From contig NZ_AUFB01000003.1 in the NCBI RefSeq assembly GCF_000426285.1, positions 248,001 through 312,000 on the forward strand: a stretch of 64,000 nt of DNA, read 5' to 3'. Below are positions 16,826 to 25,689 of this stretch, one piece after another. The first letter of the stretch is position 1. Every line of letters begins with the position of its first letter. Both the position numbers and the translations under genes were made by a program. The notes under the pieces were generated by a model. The model saw only the letters and a program-made list of their open reading frames with translations, made no database searches and had not been told where the DNA came from. This DNA comes from Rhizobium leucaenae USDA 9039. Its GTDB lineage: Bacteria; Pseudomonadota; Alphaproteobacteria; Rhizobiales; Rhizobiaceae.

Positions 16826-18019
16826 ATGGAGCTTGACTATAATTCTCTTCTGCTGGCTCTCGGCGTTTCCGCGTCCTGTCTGGCGGTGACCTTGGTTGGA
16901 AGCTGGTTTTCCCGCCGGCCGGAGACATTCCTGCTGACCTGTTCTGCTGGGCTTATTCCGATCGTTGCCGGGATTTTCACCTATGGTGCCTATGTCGATA
17001 AGCCGCGACTGACGCTCGCCATTCTCACCTTCGTGCTGTTTTTCATCGGCTTCTCGACCATCTGGGCGGCGGGATATCAGTTCCGCACGCGCCGGTTTTC
17101 CAAGGCCCGTGCTTTGCTGGGAAGCTTGACCGGCATTGCCGCTTCCGTGCCGGCCATGCTCGCCGGTTACGATGGCCTCGCCTTCATGGGCGACAACATC
17201 GTTGTCACGGTGCTCCTCCTGCTGACGGCGCGCGAATATTGGTTGAGCCGTCAGGAGGCGCCGGCGCCGCTCTATGGCATTACCGCGCTTTACACATTGA
17301 CCGCCATTTCCTTTGCACTGTGTGCCGGGGTCCTGATCTGGGACGGTAAACTCGTGCTTGGCCATGCGCCAGACAATTGGGCCGAAGATGTCAGCCCTGC
17401 CATCTGCATTGCCGGCATGACGGGCATCGGCGCCCTGTCGCTGGCCCTGCATCAATGGCGTTTGGCGGCGCATCATCGCCTCCAGGCCATCACCGATCCG
17501 TTGACCGGTCTACTCAATCGCCGCGCTCTGTTCGACCGCTATGGTCACCGCCCTTTCGGCCCTTCCATGGCCGTGATCGTCTTCGATATCGATCGATTCA
17601 AGTCCGTCAACGACCAGCACGGCCATGCCTCCGGCGACATGGTGCTTAAGCTTTTTGCGGGCGAATTGGCGGTCGGACTGCGGGCCTCGGATACGGTTGC
17701 TCGTCTCGGCGGCGAGGAATTCGCGTTGGTCCTCGACAATGCCTTGCCGGGCCGGGCAGAGCAGATCGCCGAGCGGGTGCGCGACGCCTTTGCTGCCCGC
17801 GAGATCACCGCGGACGGCAAATCGTTCGCCTGCACGGTCAGCGCCGGTGTCGCGCTCGGCACCGCCGACGGCATCGCTTTCGACAGCGTCCTCAGCACCG
17901 CCGACAAGGCGCTTTATGCTGCCAAGCGCAATGGCCGCAACCGCGTCGAGGTTGCGACCTATCTGCACGCCGTCTCGCCCGACATTTCCCGCACGGCGTC
18001 CTGCTCGCGCCCCGGATGA
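16826..18019 (+). CDS. Membrane-bound diguanylate cyclase
   Basis: The product has 397 residues. The first ~210 form six or seven membrane helices without a recognisable extracellular sensor domain. The C-terminal GGDEF domain is intact: GGEEF at 295-299, DIDRFKSVND for metal and GTP binding, and an I-site RASD exactly five residues before GGEEF. It should therefore make cyclic di-GMP and be subject to product inhibition. The 153-base upstream gap is AT-rich. The signal is unknown. It sits alone between pyrC and a convergent small membrane protein. Confidence 0.9.
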   Translation: MELDYNSLLLALGVSASCLAVTLVGSWFSRRPETFLLTCSAGLIPIVAGIFTYGAYVDKPRLTLAILTFVLFFIGFSTIWAAGYQFRTRRFSKARALLGSLTGIAASVPAMLAGYDGLAFMGDNIVVTVLLLLTAREYWLSRQEAPAPLYGITALYTLTAISFALCAGVLIWDGKLVLGHAPDNWAEDVSPAICIAGMTGIGALSLALHQWRLAAHHRLQAITDPLTGLLNRRALFDRYGHRPFGPSMAVIVFDIDRFKSVNDQHGHASGDMVLKLFAGELAVGLRASDTVARLGGEEFALVLDNALPGRAEQIAERVRDAFAAREITADGKSFACTVSAGVALGTADGIAFDSVLSTADKALYAAKRNGRNRVEVATYLHAVSPDISRTASCSRPG

Positions 18020-18023
18020 TCCG

Positions 18024-18503
18024 TTAAAAGAGAGCCCGGACAAAGGCGCAGGCGGCAAGCAGCGACGCCACCGTGCGCACGTGGTTCCATCTTGTCCAAT
18101 CGCTGAGATAGGCGCTCCAAAACGGGGCTGCTTCCGCCGCGCGGCCATCGACCTTATCGAGAGCGTCGTTCAAGGGCACATTGAATACCATGGTCGAAAG
18201 AAGGCTGGCGACGAGGTAGAGCGCCGCGCCCGTCAGCATCAGCATGCTCGTGCCGCCCCGCCAATAGAGTATTGCCACCACGGCGATGAAAATCGAGAGC
18301 GCAGCCGTTAACAGGAACAGTACGATAAAGGGTGAACGCACGATCGTCGTATTGATCGATTGCATGGCCGCAATCCCCTCATCGACGGTAAGACGGGCGA
18401 ATGCCTGCATGATGAAGGTCGAGAAGGCGAAGTAGACGCCGGCGAGAAGGCCGCTGCCGAGTGCTGCGACAATAAGAGCGATATTCGTGATTGGATAGGT
18501 CAT
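18024..18503 (-). CDS. DUF1772 (anthrone oxygenase-like) membrane protein
   Basis: The product has 159 residues when started at ATG 18503, with GGAG upstream; the longer frame crosses the promoter and is not used. There are four membrane helices, starting ITNIALIVAALGSGLLAGVYF, with the family motifs NVPLNDAL and WTRWNHVRT near the C-terminus. Fungal relatives are anthrone oxygenases; bacterial ones have no defined reaction. It is divergent from a TetR gene, with a tandem repeat between, so it is probably that repressor's target. Confidence 0.85.
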   Translation of the reverse strand: MTYPITNIALIVAALGSGLLAGVYFAFSTFIMQAFARLTVDEGIAAMQSINTTIVRSPFIVLFLLTAALSIFIAVVAILYWRGGTSMLMLTGAALYLVASLLSTMVFNVPLNDALDKVDGRAAEAAPFWSAYLSDWTRWNHVRTVASLLAACAFVRALF

Positions 18504-18576
18504 GATTGGACACTCCAGATGCCGGTTGTGGCGGTTTGACCTGTCGTCGAGATTTGCATGTCGGACCTGCTCCGAT

Positions 18577-18625
18577 CGAAATGTGATAAATTCTCTCATT
18601 TGCGAAATGTGATAAACTCTCTTAT
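18577..18625. promoter_or_regulatory. Tandem 23-bp operator repeat between DUF1772 and tetR
   Basis: CGAAATGTGATAAA followed by a CTCT-containing tail occurs at 18577-18599 and again at 18603-18625, with 21 of 23 positions identical and a 26-bp period. The first copy is also an imperfect dyad (AATG-GA-AA-TT-TC-CATT). This is the expected form of a double TetR operator covering both divergent promoters. Confidence 0.7.
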
Positions 18626-18676
18626 ATCGTCTGTCAAGAATGACGGACGAGTGGTGGTATAGTGCAGGAGCCGATT

Positions 18677-19339
18677 GTGAAACGCAGGCGCAGCAAGGAA
18701 GAGGCAGGGACGCCCCGCCGAATCCCGAGCCAGCAGCGCGGCCGCGAGCGCGTCGAGCGGATATTGTCGGTTGCGATGGAGCTGATCGAAGAGAACGGCA
18801 GCGACGCATTGCGCATGGGCGAGATCGTCGAAAAGGCCGGCGTGTCCTTTGGTTCGCTCTACCAATATTTTCCCGACAAAACTGCGATCATCCGCGTCCT
18901 GGCCGAACGCTTCAACGAGCAGGGGCGGCAATGTGTGGAGATCGAGCTGGCTCGCGTGAAAAGTGGGGCTGATCTCCAGGGCGTGCTCGGCAGTATCGTC
19001 GATGGTTACTATGCGATGTTTCGTGACGAGCCGGTCATGCGCGATATCTGGCATGCGACACAGGCGGACAAGCTTCTGCAGGAGATCGATGCCGAGGATA
19101 TGGAATGGCATTCCCAGGCTTTTCTGGCCGTCCTTCATCGCCTCTGGCCCGAGCGCGATTCCGAGGAGCTGGCGCGCATCGCGCGGCTAACCATGCAACT
19201 GGTCGCAGCCGCCGTTCGCTATGCGATTTCGATCGAGAAAGAGGAGGGCGATAGGGCGATCGCCTTGTTCAAGGCAATGCTGCCCGCCGATATCGGCGCT
19301 GTTTCGGAGAGGCTGTCGACACCGCAACAAATGAAATAG
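18677..19339 (+). CDS. TetR/AcrR family regulator
   Basis: The product has 220 residues. I start it at GTG 18677 because CAGGAG lies exactly six bases upstream; an in-frame GTG at 18662 would overlap that site. The helix-turn-helix (about 45-65) reads MGEIVEKAGVSFGSLYQYFP, very typical of TetR repressors, and the C-terminal helices form the ligand domain. It is divergent from the DUF1772 membrane protein and next to a tandem operator, which suggests mutual control. The ligand is unknown. Confidence 0.9.
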   Translation: MKRRRSKEEAGTPRRIPSQQRGRERVERILSVAMELIEENGSDALRMGEIVEKAGVSFGSLYQYFPDKTAIIRVLAERFNEQGRQCVEIELARVKSGADLQGVLGSIVDGYYAMFRDEPVMRDIWHATQADKLLQEIDAEDMEWHSQAFLAVLHRLWPERDSEELARIARLTMQLVAAAVRYAISIEKEEGDRAIALFKAMLPADIGAVSERLSTPQQMK

Positions 19340-19442
19340 AAGCATTGAAAAACGGGCGATACAAATCCCTGCGTTCGGCTGGAAACCTTGGCCACTTGCT
19401 GCTATTGCCGCAGGAATGTCTTGAAGAGCGAAGGAGGCCCGC

Positions 19443-20144
19443 ATGACCACCCAGATGACATTTTCCGATCGCGCCGTCATGGCCGAGTTGGTGGCGAAGA
19501 TGCTTTGGGAGATCAAGGCGGTGCATTTCAGCGCCGAGAAGCCTTATAAGCTGGCCTCGGGCATGGCGAGCCCGGTCTACATCGATTGCCGCAAGCTGAT
19601 TTCCTATCCGCGCATCCGTTCGACGGTGATGGATTTCGCCGCCAGCATTGTCATGCGCGACGCCGGTTTCGAGCAGTTCGATTGTGTTGCCGGCGGTGAA
19701 ACGGCGGGTATTCCCTTCGCCTCCTTCCTCGCCGAGCGCCTCGACCTGCCGATGATCTATGTCCGCAAGCAGCCGAAGGGCCATGGCCGCAATGCGCAGA
19801 TCGAGGGCCATATGCCTGAGGGTGCCCGTGTCCTGGTCATCGAGGATCTGACGACGGCGGGCGGCAGCATGTTCACCTTCATTGACGCCATCCGCGCCGC
19901 CGGCGGCATCGTCGACCACGGTATGGCGCTGTTCTACTACGGCATTTTCCCGGAAGCCGAGGAGCGGTTTGCCAACGCGAAGGTTCGGCTCCACCATATC
20001 GCCACCTGGCGTGACGCGCTTGCCGTCGCCAAGGCGCAAAAGCTGTTCGACGACAAAACGCTCGAGGAAGTTGAAGCGTTTCTCAACGCGCCGCTCGCCT
20101 GGTCCGGCCGGAATGGCGGCGTATCGGAACTGGCAACAAAGTGA
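19443..20144 (+). CDS. pyrE: Orotate phosphoribosyltransferase
   Basis: The product has 233 residues. It joins orotate and PRPP to give OMP in pyrimidine synthesis. The PRPP loop is [20 protein letters not shown] (about 128-147), with the conserved acidic pair replaced by [19 protein letters not shown] is the flexible catalytic loop. AGGAGG precedes the ATG. It is followed by frk after 75 bases with a separate dyad, so the two may be independent. Confidence 0.95.
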   Translation: MTTQMTFSDRAVMAELVAKMLWEIKAVHFSAEKPYKLASGMASPVYIDCRKLISYPRIRSTVMDFAASIVMRDAGFEQFDCVAGGETAGIPFASFLAERLDLPMIYVRKQPKGHGRNAQIEGHMPEGARVLVIEDLTTAGGSMFTFIDAIRAAGGIVDHGMALFYYGIFPEAEERFANAKVRLHHIATWRDALAVAKAQKLFDDKTLEEVEAFLNAPLAWSGRNGGVSELATK

Positions 20145-20157
20145 CGCTTTGCTTTTG

Positions 20158-20184
20158 CCGTAAATTTATCTAATCGATTTACGG
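20158..20184. promoter_or_regulatory. Inverted repeat in the frk promoter
   Basis: CCGTAAAT (20158-20165), 11 bases, then ATTTACGG (20177-20184) form a perfect eight-bp dyad between pyrE and frk. The size and position suit a sugar-responsive repressor; FrcR is one candidate. Inference only. Confidence 0.45.
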
Positions 20185-20219
20185 ACTACACTGACAGACG
20201 TGCTCTCGAGGAGGCCGGA

Positions 20220-21146
20220 ATGATATTGTGCTGTGGCGAAGCTTTGATCGACATGCTGCCGCGAGATACGACGCTGGGTGAAAAGGCCTTTGCGCCCTAT
20301 GCCGGCGGCGCGATCTTCAATACCGCGATTGCGCTTGGCCGTCTCGGCGTCCCGACCGGTTTCTTCACCGGCATTGCCGACGATATGATGGGCGATATTC
20401 TGCGCGAGACGCTCGCGGCCGCCAAGGTGGATTATAGCTATTGCGCCATCGCTCCGCGTCCGAGCACGATCGCTTTCGTCAAACTCGTCAACGGCCAGGC
20501 GACTTATGCCTTTTACGACGAAGGTTCTGCCGGCCGCATGATCACCGAGACCGATCTCCCCACATTGGGAGACGACTGCGAAGCCCTGCATTTCGGTGCC
20601 ATCAGCCTGATCCCGAACCCCTGTGGTGCGACCTACGAAGCGTTGATGAAGCGCGAACATCAAAGCCGGGTGATCTCGCTCGATCCGAACATCCGCCCCG
20701 GCTTCATCAAGGACAAGCCCGCGCATATGGGCCGTATCAGCCGCATGGCCGCCATGTCCGACATCCTCAAGTTCTCCGATGAAGATCTTGAATGGTTCGG
20801 CATCGCCGGAAACCATGACGAACTTGCAGCTCACTGGTTGAACCAGGGTGCCAAGCTGGTCGTCGTCACCAAGGGCGCCGAGGGCGCAACGGGTTATACG
20901 AAGTCGTTGAAAGTTACGGTCCCGAGCGAACGCGTCACCGTCGTCGATACGGTAGGGGCGGGCGACACCTTCGATGCCGGCATCCTGGCATCGCTGAAGA
21001 TGAATGGCTTGCTGACCAAGGCGCAAGTTGCCTCTCTGGATGAGAAGGGCCTTCGCGATGCACTGGCTTTGGGCGCCAAGGCCGCGGCCGTTACGGTGTC
21101 CCGCGCCGGTGCCAACCCGCCCTGGGCGCATGAGATTGGGCTGTAA
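20220..21146 (+). CDS. frk: Fructokinase (PfkB family)
   Basis: The product has 308 residues. It phosphorylates fructose to fructose-6-phosphate. The PfkB signatures are present: the N-terminal GG motif (PYAGGAIFNTAIALGRLG) and the C-terminal VVDTVGAGDTFDAG with the catalytic Asp in GAGD. It resembles the cytosolic Frk known from Rhizobium leguminosarum. GAGGAGG lies six bases before ATG 20220. Together with FrcBCA uptake upstream and Pgi downstream it completes entry of fructose into central metabolism. The frk and pgi genes are convergent. Confidence 0.92.
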   Translation: MILCCGEALIDMLPRDTTLGEKAFAPYAGGAIFNTAIALGRLGVPTGFFTGIADDMMGDILRETLAAAKVDYSYCAIAPRPSTIAFVKLVNGQATYAFYDEGSAGRMITETDLPTLGDDCEALHFGAISLIPNPCGATYEALMKREHQSRVISLDPNIRPGFIKDKPAHMGRISRMAAMSDILKFSDEDLEWFGIAGNHDELAAHWLNQGAKLVVVTKGAEGATGYTKSLKVTVPSERVTVVDTVGAGDTFDAGILASLKMNGLLTKAQVASLDEKGLRDALALGAKAAAVTVSRAGANPPWAHEIGL

Positions 21147-21173
21147 GGCCTTTTCGTCTTTCATTCGCTGATG

Positions 21174-21357
21174 AAGACCCCTCCCCAACCCTCCCCACAA
21201 GGGGGAGGGGGTTAACATGTTGCGACCTTTCGGCAGAGAGCATCGCTCCCACGCCTGCTGAAGCTTGGTGCTTCTGCCTCGGAGTATTTGGATCGATCTG
21301 CGGAGATGCGGCGTCCAAGCCCCTCCCCCTCGTGGGGAGGGGTTGGGGAGGGGCTTT
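21174..21357. repeat. Inverted pair of 38-bp GC-rich repeats
   Basis: A unit beginning AAGACCCCTCCCCAACC at 21174-21211 returns in reverse orientation at 21320-21357 with about three differences. Each also contains an internal CCTCCCC/GGGGAGG hairpin. About 108 bases without a gene lie between them. The pair sits between convergent frk and pgi, where it may act as a bidirectional terminator; it resembles rhizobial intergenic mosaic repeats. Confidence 0.7.
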
Positions 21358-21364
21358 CTGAAAG

Positions 21365-22990
21365 CTACTTCGCCCGGCTCGCCAACGCAGCCACCAGGCC
21401 CTGCGTCGACGAATCATGGCCGGCAGCGCTTTCCTTGCCTTCGATGACAGGCAGCAGGCCGGTTGCCAGTTCCTTGCCGAGCTCGACGCCCCACTGGTCG
21501 AAGGAGTTAATACGGAAGAGCACGCCTTCGACGAAGACGCGGTGTTCATAAAGAGCGATCAGGCGGCCGAGCGCGTAGGGCGTCAGCTTGTCGTAGACGA
21601 AGGTGATCGACGGGCGATTGCCGGTGAAGACGCGATGCGGCGCGATGAAATCGGCTTTTTTGTCGTCCATGCCCTTGGCGGTGAGCTGGGCCTTGGCTTC
21701 CGCGAAGGTGCGGCCCTTCATCAGAGCTTCCGACTGTGCCACGCAGTTTGCCATCAGCAACTGGTGCTGGTGGCGCAGGTCCGGCTCGAAGCCGTTGGCG
21801 GCAATCATGAATTCGGTCGGGATGATGCTCGTGCCCTGGTGGATCAACTGATAGAAGGCATGCTGGCCGTTGGTGCCGGGCTCGCCCCAGACGACGGGGC
21901 CGGAATTGCCCTCCACCGGCGTGCCGTCGATGGTGACGCCCTTGCCGTTCGATTCCATGTCGAGCTGCTGCAGATAGGCGGGAAAGCGCGACAGACGCTG
22001 GTCATAGGGCAGGATGGCGCGGGTCGTATAACCGAGCACGTTGCGATGGTAGAAGCCGATGAGGCCGAGCAGCATCGGCAGGTTTTCCTTGAACGGCGCC
22101 TTGCGGAAATGGTTGTCCATCGCATGCGCACCGTCGAGGAATTTGCCGAAATTCTCCAGACCGACGGCGATCATCAGCGGCAGGCCGATGGCCGACCAGA
22201 TCGAATAGCGGCCGCCGACCCAATCCCAGAAGCCGAAGACGCGCTCGCTGTCGATGCCGAAGGCGGCGACCTTGTCGAGCGCCGTCGATACGGCGGCGAA
22301 GTGATGCTGAACGGCAGCTTCGCCGAGCGCTTTGGCGATGAAGTTGCGCGCCGTCTGGGCGTTGGTCATCGTCTCGATGGTGGTGAAGGTCTTGGACGCG
22401 ACGATGAACAACGTCGTTTCCGGCGAGACGAGTTTCAGGATGTCGGCGATATGAGCGCCGTCGATGTTGGAGACGAAATGCGAGCGCGGTCCATCATGGA
22501 AGGGCGCAAGCGCCAGCGTCGCCATGACCGGACCAAGGTCGGAGCCGCCGATGCCGATATTGATGACGTCGGTGATCGCCTTGCCGGTTGCACCCTTCAG
22601 CGTACCCGAGCGGATAGCGTCGGCAAATTTGCCCATTGCCGCCAGCACGCCGTTGACGTCGGGCATCACATCCTTGCCATCGACGAGGACAGGCGTGTTG
22701 GAACGATTGCGCAGTGCCGTGTGCAAAACGGCACGATTTTCGGTGAAGTTGATGGCAACGCCCGAGAACATCTCGTCGCGCTTGGCTGCAATTCCGCCTT
22801 CGTTGGCGAGCTTTTCGAGAAGCGCGAAGATCTCGTCATTCACCGCAGTCTTGGAATAGTCCATCAGCAGGTCGTCAAGCGAGGTGCTAAAGCGGGAGAA
22901 ACGTTGGGAGTCGGCTGCAAAGGCCGCGCGGATATCCGTGGCTTTGGTGGCGGCTGCGGTGCTCTTCAGTTGTTCGACGAGGGCGTTCAT
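21365..22990 (-). CDS. pgi: Glucose-6-phosphate isomerase
   Basis: The product has 541 residues. It interconverts glucose-6-phosphate and fructose-6-phosphate in the cytoplasm. Both family signatures are visible: [15 protein letters not shown] in the middle and [13 protein letters not shown] further on, with the catalytic Glu in [10 protein letters not shown] and the C-terminal Lys region. I start it at ATG 22990 with a purine-rich GGAGCC site upstream; a longer frame has no ribosome site. It is transcribed alone, convergent with frk. Confidence 0.95.
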   Translation of the reverse strand: MNALVEQLKSTAAATKATDIRAAFAADSQRFSRFSTSLDDLLMDYSKTAVNDEIFALLEKLANEGGIAAKRDEMFSGVAINFTENRAVLHTALRNRSNTPVLVDGKDVMPDVNGVLAAMGKFADAIRSGTLKGATGKAITDVINIGIGGSDLGPVMATLALAPFHDGPRSHFVSNIDGAHIADILKLVSPETTLFIVASKTFTTIETMTNAQTARNFIAKALGEAAVQHHFAAVSTALDKVAAFGIDSERVFGFWDWVGGRYSIWSAIGLPLMIAVGLENFGKFLDGAHAMDNHFRKAPFKENLPMLLGLIGFYHRNVLGYTTRAILPYDQRLSRFPAYLQQLDMESNGKGVTIDGTPVEGNSGPVVWGEPGTNGQHAFYQLIHQGTSIIPTEFMIAANGFEPDLRHQHQLLMANCVAQSEALMKGRTFAEAKAQLTAKGMDDKKADFIAPHRVFTGNRPSITFVYDKLTPYALGRLIALYEHRVFVEGVLFRINSFDQWGVELGKELATGLLPVIEGKESAAGHDSSTQGLVAALASRAK

Positions 22991-23111
22991 GGGAGGCTCC
23001 TTGCGGTTCGCGCCGCTGGCCGTGTGGCGAGGGCGGGGCAATCTGAGTTAGTCGCGGAAACTATTCGCTTTGTAAGGGGTAAATCAAGTTGACGCACCGG
23101 TAAAAGCGAAA

Positions 23112-23143
23112 AAAGCCGCCCGCGGACAAAGGCGGGCAGCTTT
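23112..23143 (-). terminator. Terminator of fadD
   Basis: On the minus strand AAAGCTGCCCGC pairs with GCGGGCGGCTTT (one mismatch) and is followed by a run of six T. It lies 34 bases beyond the fadD stop codon. Confidence 0.75.
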
Positions 23144-23176
23144 CCGAACGGCAGGGAATAATGGCATTGAACTATG

Positions 23177-24874
23177 TCAGTTACGCAATTCCTTGCGTAG
23201 GATTTTGCCGACATTCGATTTCGGCAGTTCGCCGCGGAATTCGATGAAGCGTGGCCGCTTGTAATTGGTGAGGTTTGCGATGCAATGCGCCTTGACCTCC
23301 GCCTCGGTCAGCGTCTGATCCTTCTTGACGATGAAAAGCTTGACCGCTTCGCCCGAATGTTCGTCCGGCACGCCGATTGCCGCCGCTTCGAGAACGCCCG
23401 GATGCATGACGGCAACTTCCTCGATCTCGTTTGGATAGACGTTAAAGCCAGAGACCAGGATCATGTCCTTCTTGCGGTCGACGATCTTGGTGTAGCCGCG
23501 CTCGTCCATGAAGCCCATGTCACCGCTGCGGAAGAAGCCGTCCGCTGTCATCACGCGTGCGGTTTCGGCCGGTTGTTTCCAATAGCCCGCCATGACCTGC
23601 GGGCCGCGGATGCAGATTTCACCGACTTCGCCGAGCGGCAGCGATTTGCCGTTCTCATCGCGAATGTCGAAATCCGTGCCCGTGATCGGCAGGCCGATCG
23701 TGCCGGTGAATTCCGGGCTGTCGAAACGGTTGGCGCTTGCGACCGGCGAGGTTTCGGAAAGGCCGTAGCCTTCGGTGATCCAGGCTCCGGTCATCTTCTG
23801 CCAGCGCTCGGCGACCGGCCGCTGCACCGCCATGCCGCCGGCGAGCGTCGCGGTGTGGGAGAGATCAAGCTTGGCGAATTCGGGATTGTTCATCAGCGCA
23901 TTGAACAGCGTGTTCAGGCCGGGGAACATGTCGAACTTATACTTGCTGAGCTCCTTGATGAAGGCCGGTATGTCGCGCGGGTTGGCAATCAGGACGTTAT
24001 GACCGCCGAGCGACATGCCCATCAGCGAATTCACCGTCAGCGCGAAGATATGATAGAGCGGCAATGCGCAGACGAAGGTTAGCTGCTCGGGGCGCGGCTT
24101 GTTGATATAGGCGGATTGCAGCCAGAGCAGCAATTGCTGCTGGTTGGCGAGCAGATTGGAATGGGTGAGGATCGCGCCCTTGGCAATGCCGGTCGTGCCG
24201 CCGGTATATTGCAGGAAGGCGATGTCGTTCCCGCCGAGTTGAGATGGCTTCAATGGCAGGCGCGCGCCTTCGGAGATCACGCCCTTGAAGCTGCGATGGC
24301 CGGGGATGGACCATGCCGGCACCAGCTTCTTCACCTTGCGGACGATGAAGTTGACGATATGGCCCTTGATGCCAAGCATATCGCCAAGTGCGGTGACCAC
24401 CACATGGCGCACATCCGTATGCGCCAGCACTTGCTCGACGGTATGCGCGAAGTTTTCCAGAACGAAGATCGCTCTGGCACCGCAATCGCGAAGCTGATGC
24501 TCGAGCTCGCGAGGCGTGTAGAGCGGATTGACATTGACGACGACAAGCCCGGCGCGAAGGATGCCGTAAACCGAGATCGGGTTCTGCAGCACGTTCGGCA
24601 TCATGACGGCGACGCGATCGCCCTTCTGAAGGCCGAGGCTCTGCAGCCAGGCGGCGATCTTACGCGTCTGCCTATCGAGGTCGCGATAGGTGATCGATTT
24701 GCCCATGCTGGTGAAGGCGAGCTTGTCGGCATAGCGTGCGCAGCTTTCCTCCAGCAGTTCGACGAGTGATGCGTGCTCCAGCGGCGGCAGTTCGGCCGGT
24801 ACGATGTCCGGATAGGAAGCAAGCCATATTTTGTTGACCTGCGGTCTATCCGAAGGAGCAGAGACTGAATTCAT
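23177..24874 (-). CDS. fadD: Long-chain fatty acid-CoA ligase
   Basis: The product has 565 residues when started at ATG 24874, which lies eight bases after GGAGG; a GTG six bases further up is too close to that site. This is an ANL-superfamily enzyme that activates fatty acids with ATP and CoA for beta-oxidation. Motifs in order: P-loop YTGGTTGIAKGA (about 216-227), GYGLSETSP, RSGDMGFMDERGY, the hinge DRKKDMI, and the catalytic Lys in GKILRKELRN at the C-terminus. A perfect TTGACGT/ACGTCAA dyad lies 158 bases upstream, suggesting repression that is relieved by an acyl-CoA. Confidence 0.93.
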   Translation of the reverse strand: MNSVSAPSDRPQVNKIWLASYPDIVPAELPPLEHASLVELLEESCARYADKLAFTSMGKSITYRDLDRQTRKIAAWLQSLGLQKGDRVAVMMPNVLQNPISVYGILRAGLVVVNVNPLYTPRELEHQLRDCGARAIFVLENFAHTVEQVLAHTDVRHVVVTALGDMLGIKGHIVNFIVRKVKKLVPAWSIPGHRSFKGVISEGARLPLKPSQLGGNDIAFLQYTGGTTGIAKGAILTHSNLLANQQQLLLWLQSAYINKPRPEQLTFVCALPLYHIFALTVNSLMGMSLGGHNVLIANPRDIPAFIKELSKYKFDMFPGLNTLFNALMNNPEFAKLDLSHTATLAGGMAVQRPVAERWQKMTGAWITEGYGLSETSPVASANRFDSPEFTGTIGLPITGTDFDIRDENGKSLPLGEVGEICIRGPQVMAGYWKQPAETARVMTADGFFRSGDMGFMDERGYTKIVDRKKDMILVSGFNVYPNEIEEVAVMHPGVLEAAAIGVPDEHSGEAVKLFIVKKDQTLTEAEVKAHCIANLTNYKRPRFIEFRGELPKSNVGKILRKELRN

Positions 24875-25031
24875 GCGCACTTCCTCCCTTACGCATCATC
24901 ATACCTCGCTCTTGGCGAGCCGGGGCTTTGTAGCGTGGCACCGCTTTGCTGAAAAGTCTCCCGCTTTTCACAGCGCTGCCGCCTTTGCCCTCACCTAAAG
25001 ACGTAGAGCAACAACGAAAGCTATACTAACT

Positions 25032-25047
25032 TTGACGTAAACGTCAA
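25032..25047. promoter_or_regulatory. Operator dyad TTGACGT-AA-ACGTCAA before fadD
   Basis: Seven-base arms are perfectly complementary around two bases. The sequence type resembles sites of MerR-family LiuR regulators that control fatty acid and branched-chain amino acid breakdown in proteobacteria. The same arms recur before the nitronate monooxygenase gene at 35.2 kb. Confidence 0.6.
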
Positions 25048-25094
25048 TAATCCCTGGGCGTTAACCAATTTTTAATAACTTTGAAAAAAGCACT

Positions 25095-25119
25095 GGAACT
25101 TTTGCCAAGACGGCGCGTT
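25095..25119 (+). promoter_or_regulatory. EcfG/RpoE2-type general stress promoter
   Basis: GGAAC (25095-25099), 16 bases, CGTT (25116-25119): an exact consensus match, leading to the PRC-barrel gene after a leader of about 108 bases. Confidence 0.75.
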
Positions 25120-25233
25120 AATAGCGCCGTGGGCGAGGACCCACCGGAGCATCGTCCTGCCCCCGCCAACGCTTAAGGCGGATCGGACGCTCCAAGAATT
25201 TTATGTGAAGCGTATCCAAGAGGAGGTGCGCAC

Positions 25234-25629
25234 ATGCATAAAGAGAGTGCCGATACGATGAGCCGCGATCTTTATATCAAGGATATGTCGATGCTGGTTG
25301 CCTGCGATCGGGTCGAGGGATCGAAGGTCTTTGGATCCGACGGTAAGCAGATTGGTCATATAGAGCGCCTGATGATGGAAAAAAGCGATGGACGTATTGC
25401 TTTCATCATCCTGAGCTTCGGCGGCTTCTTCGGCATCGGTCAGGATCACTACCGGCTGCCGTGGGAAAAGCTGCGTTATGACGCCCGCGTCGATGGTTAC
25501 CGTATCAATATGACCAAGAACGACGTCGAAAAGGCTTGCCGTTTTGCCAGCAAGGACGACACCCTCGTCCACAAGGACCATGGCCATAAGAGCCATGACT
25601 ATTTCGGCGTGCCGCCCTACTGGATGTAG
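25234..25629 (+). CDS. PRC-barrel domain protein
   Basis: The product has 131 residues and is cytosolic. The PRC-barrel occupies about residues 10-85 (SKVFGSDGKQIGHIERLMME, then FFGIGQDHYRLPWEKLRYD); a short His- and Lys-rich tail follows. The start is ATG 25234 with AGGAGG seven bases before. PRC-barrel proteins are found in photosynthetic reaction centre H subunits, RimM and many stress proteins. The EcfG-type promoter supports a general-stress role here. No enzymatic residues are evident. A strong terminator follows. Confidence 0.85.
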   Translation: MHKESADTMSRDLYIKDMSMLVACDRVEGSKVFGSDGKQIGHIERLMMEKSDGRIAFIILSFGGFFGIGQDHYRLPWEKLRYDARVDGYRINMTKNDVEKACRFASKDDTLVHKDHGHKSHDYFGVPPYWM

Positions 25630-25653
25630 GCATGCAGATAGTCAAGCCAGACC

Positions 25654-25680
25654 GGCCCCGTTTTCACGGGGCCTTGGTTT
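25654..25680. terminator. Terminator between PRC-barrel and convergent glyoxalase gene
   Basis: GGCCCCGT/ACGGGGCC with loop TTTC, then TTGGTTT. It can serve the PRC-barrel gene. Confidence 0.75.
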
Positions 25681-25689
25681 GCGTAGCTT

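Larger units (their letters stand above)
24875..25233. other. Divergent fadD / PRC-barrel control region
   Basis: This 359-base gap holds the fadD ribosome site (GGAGG, minus strand), a candidate fadD operator (25032-25047), an EcfG-type promoter on the plus strand (25095-25119) and a small GC hairpin (GGCGC-GTTAATA-GCGCC, near 25112-25128). AGGAGG at 25221-25226 serves the PRC-barrel gene. Confidence 0.6.

Noticed and set aside
15548..17476. 642-codon minus frame across pyrC and the diguanylate cyclase gene
   Set aside because: Antisense shadow; both plus-strand genes have full motifs.
18662..18676. GTG 18662 as start of the TetR gene
   Set aside because: It overlaps the CAGGAG ribosome site that serves GTG 18677.
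21416..23092. 558-codon plus frame opposite pgi
   Set aside because: Antisense shadow of pgi with low-complexity composition.
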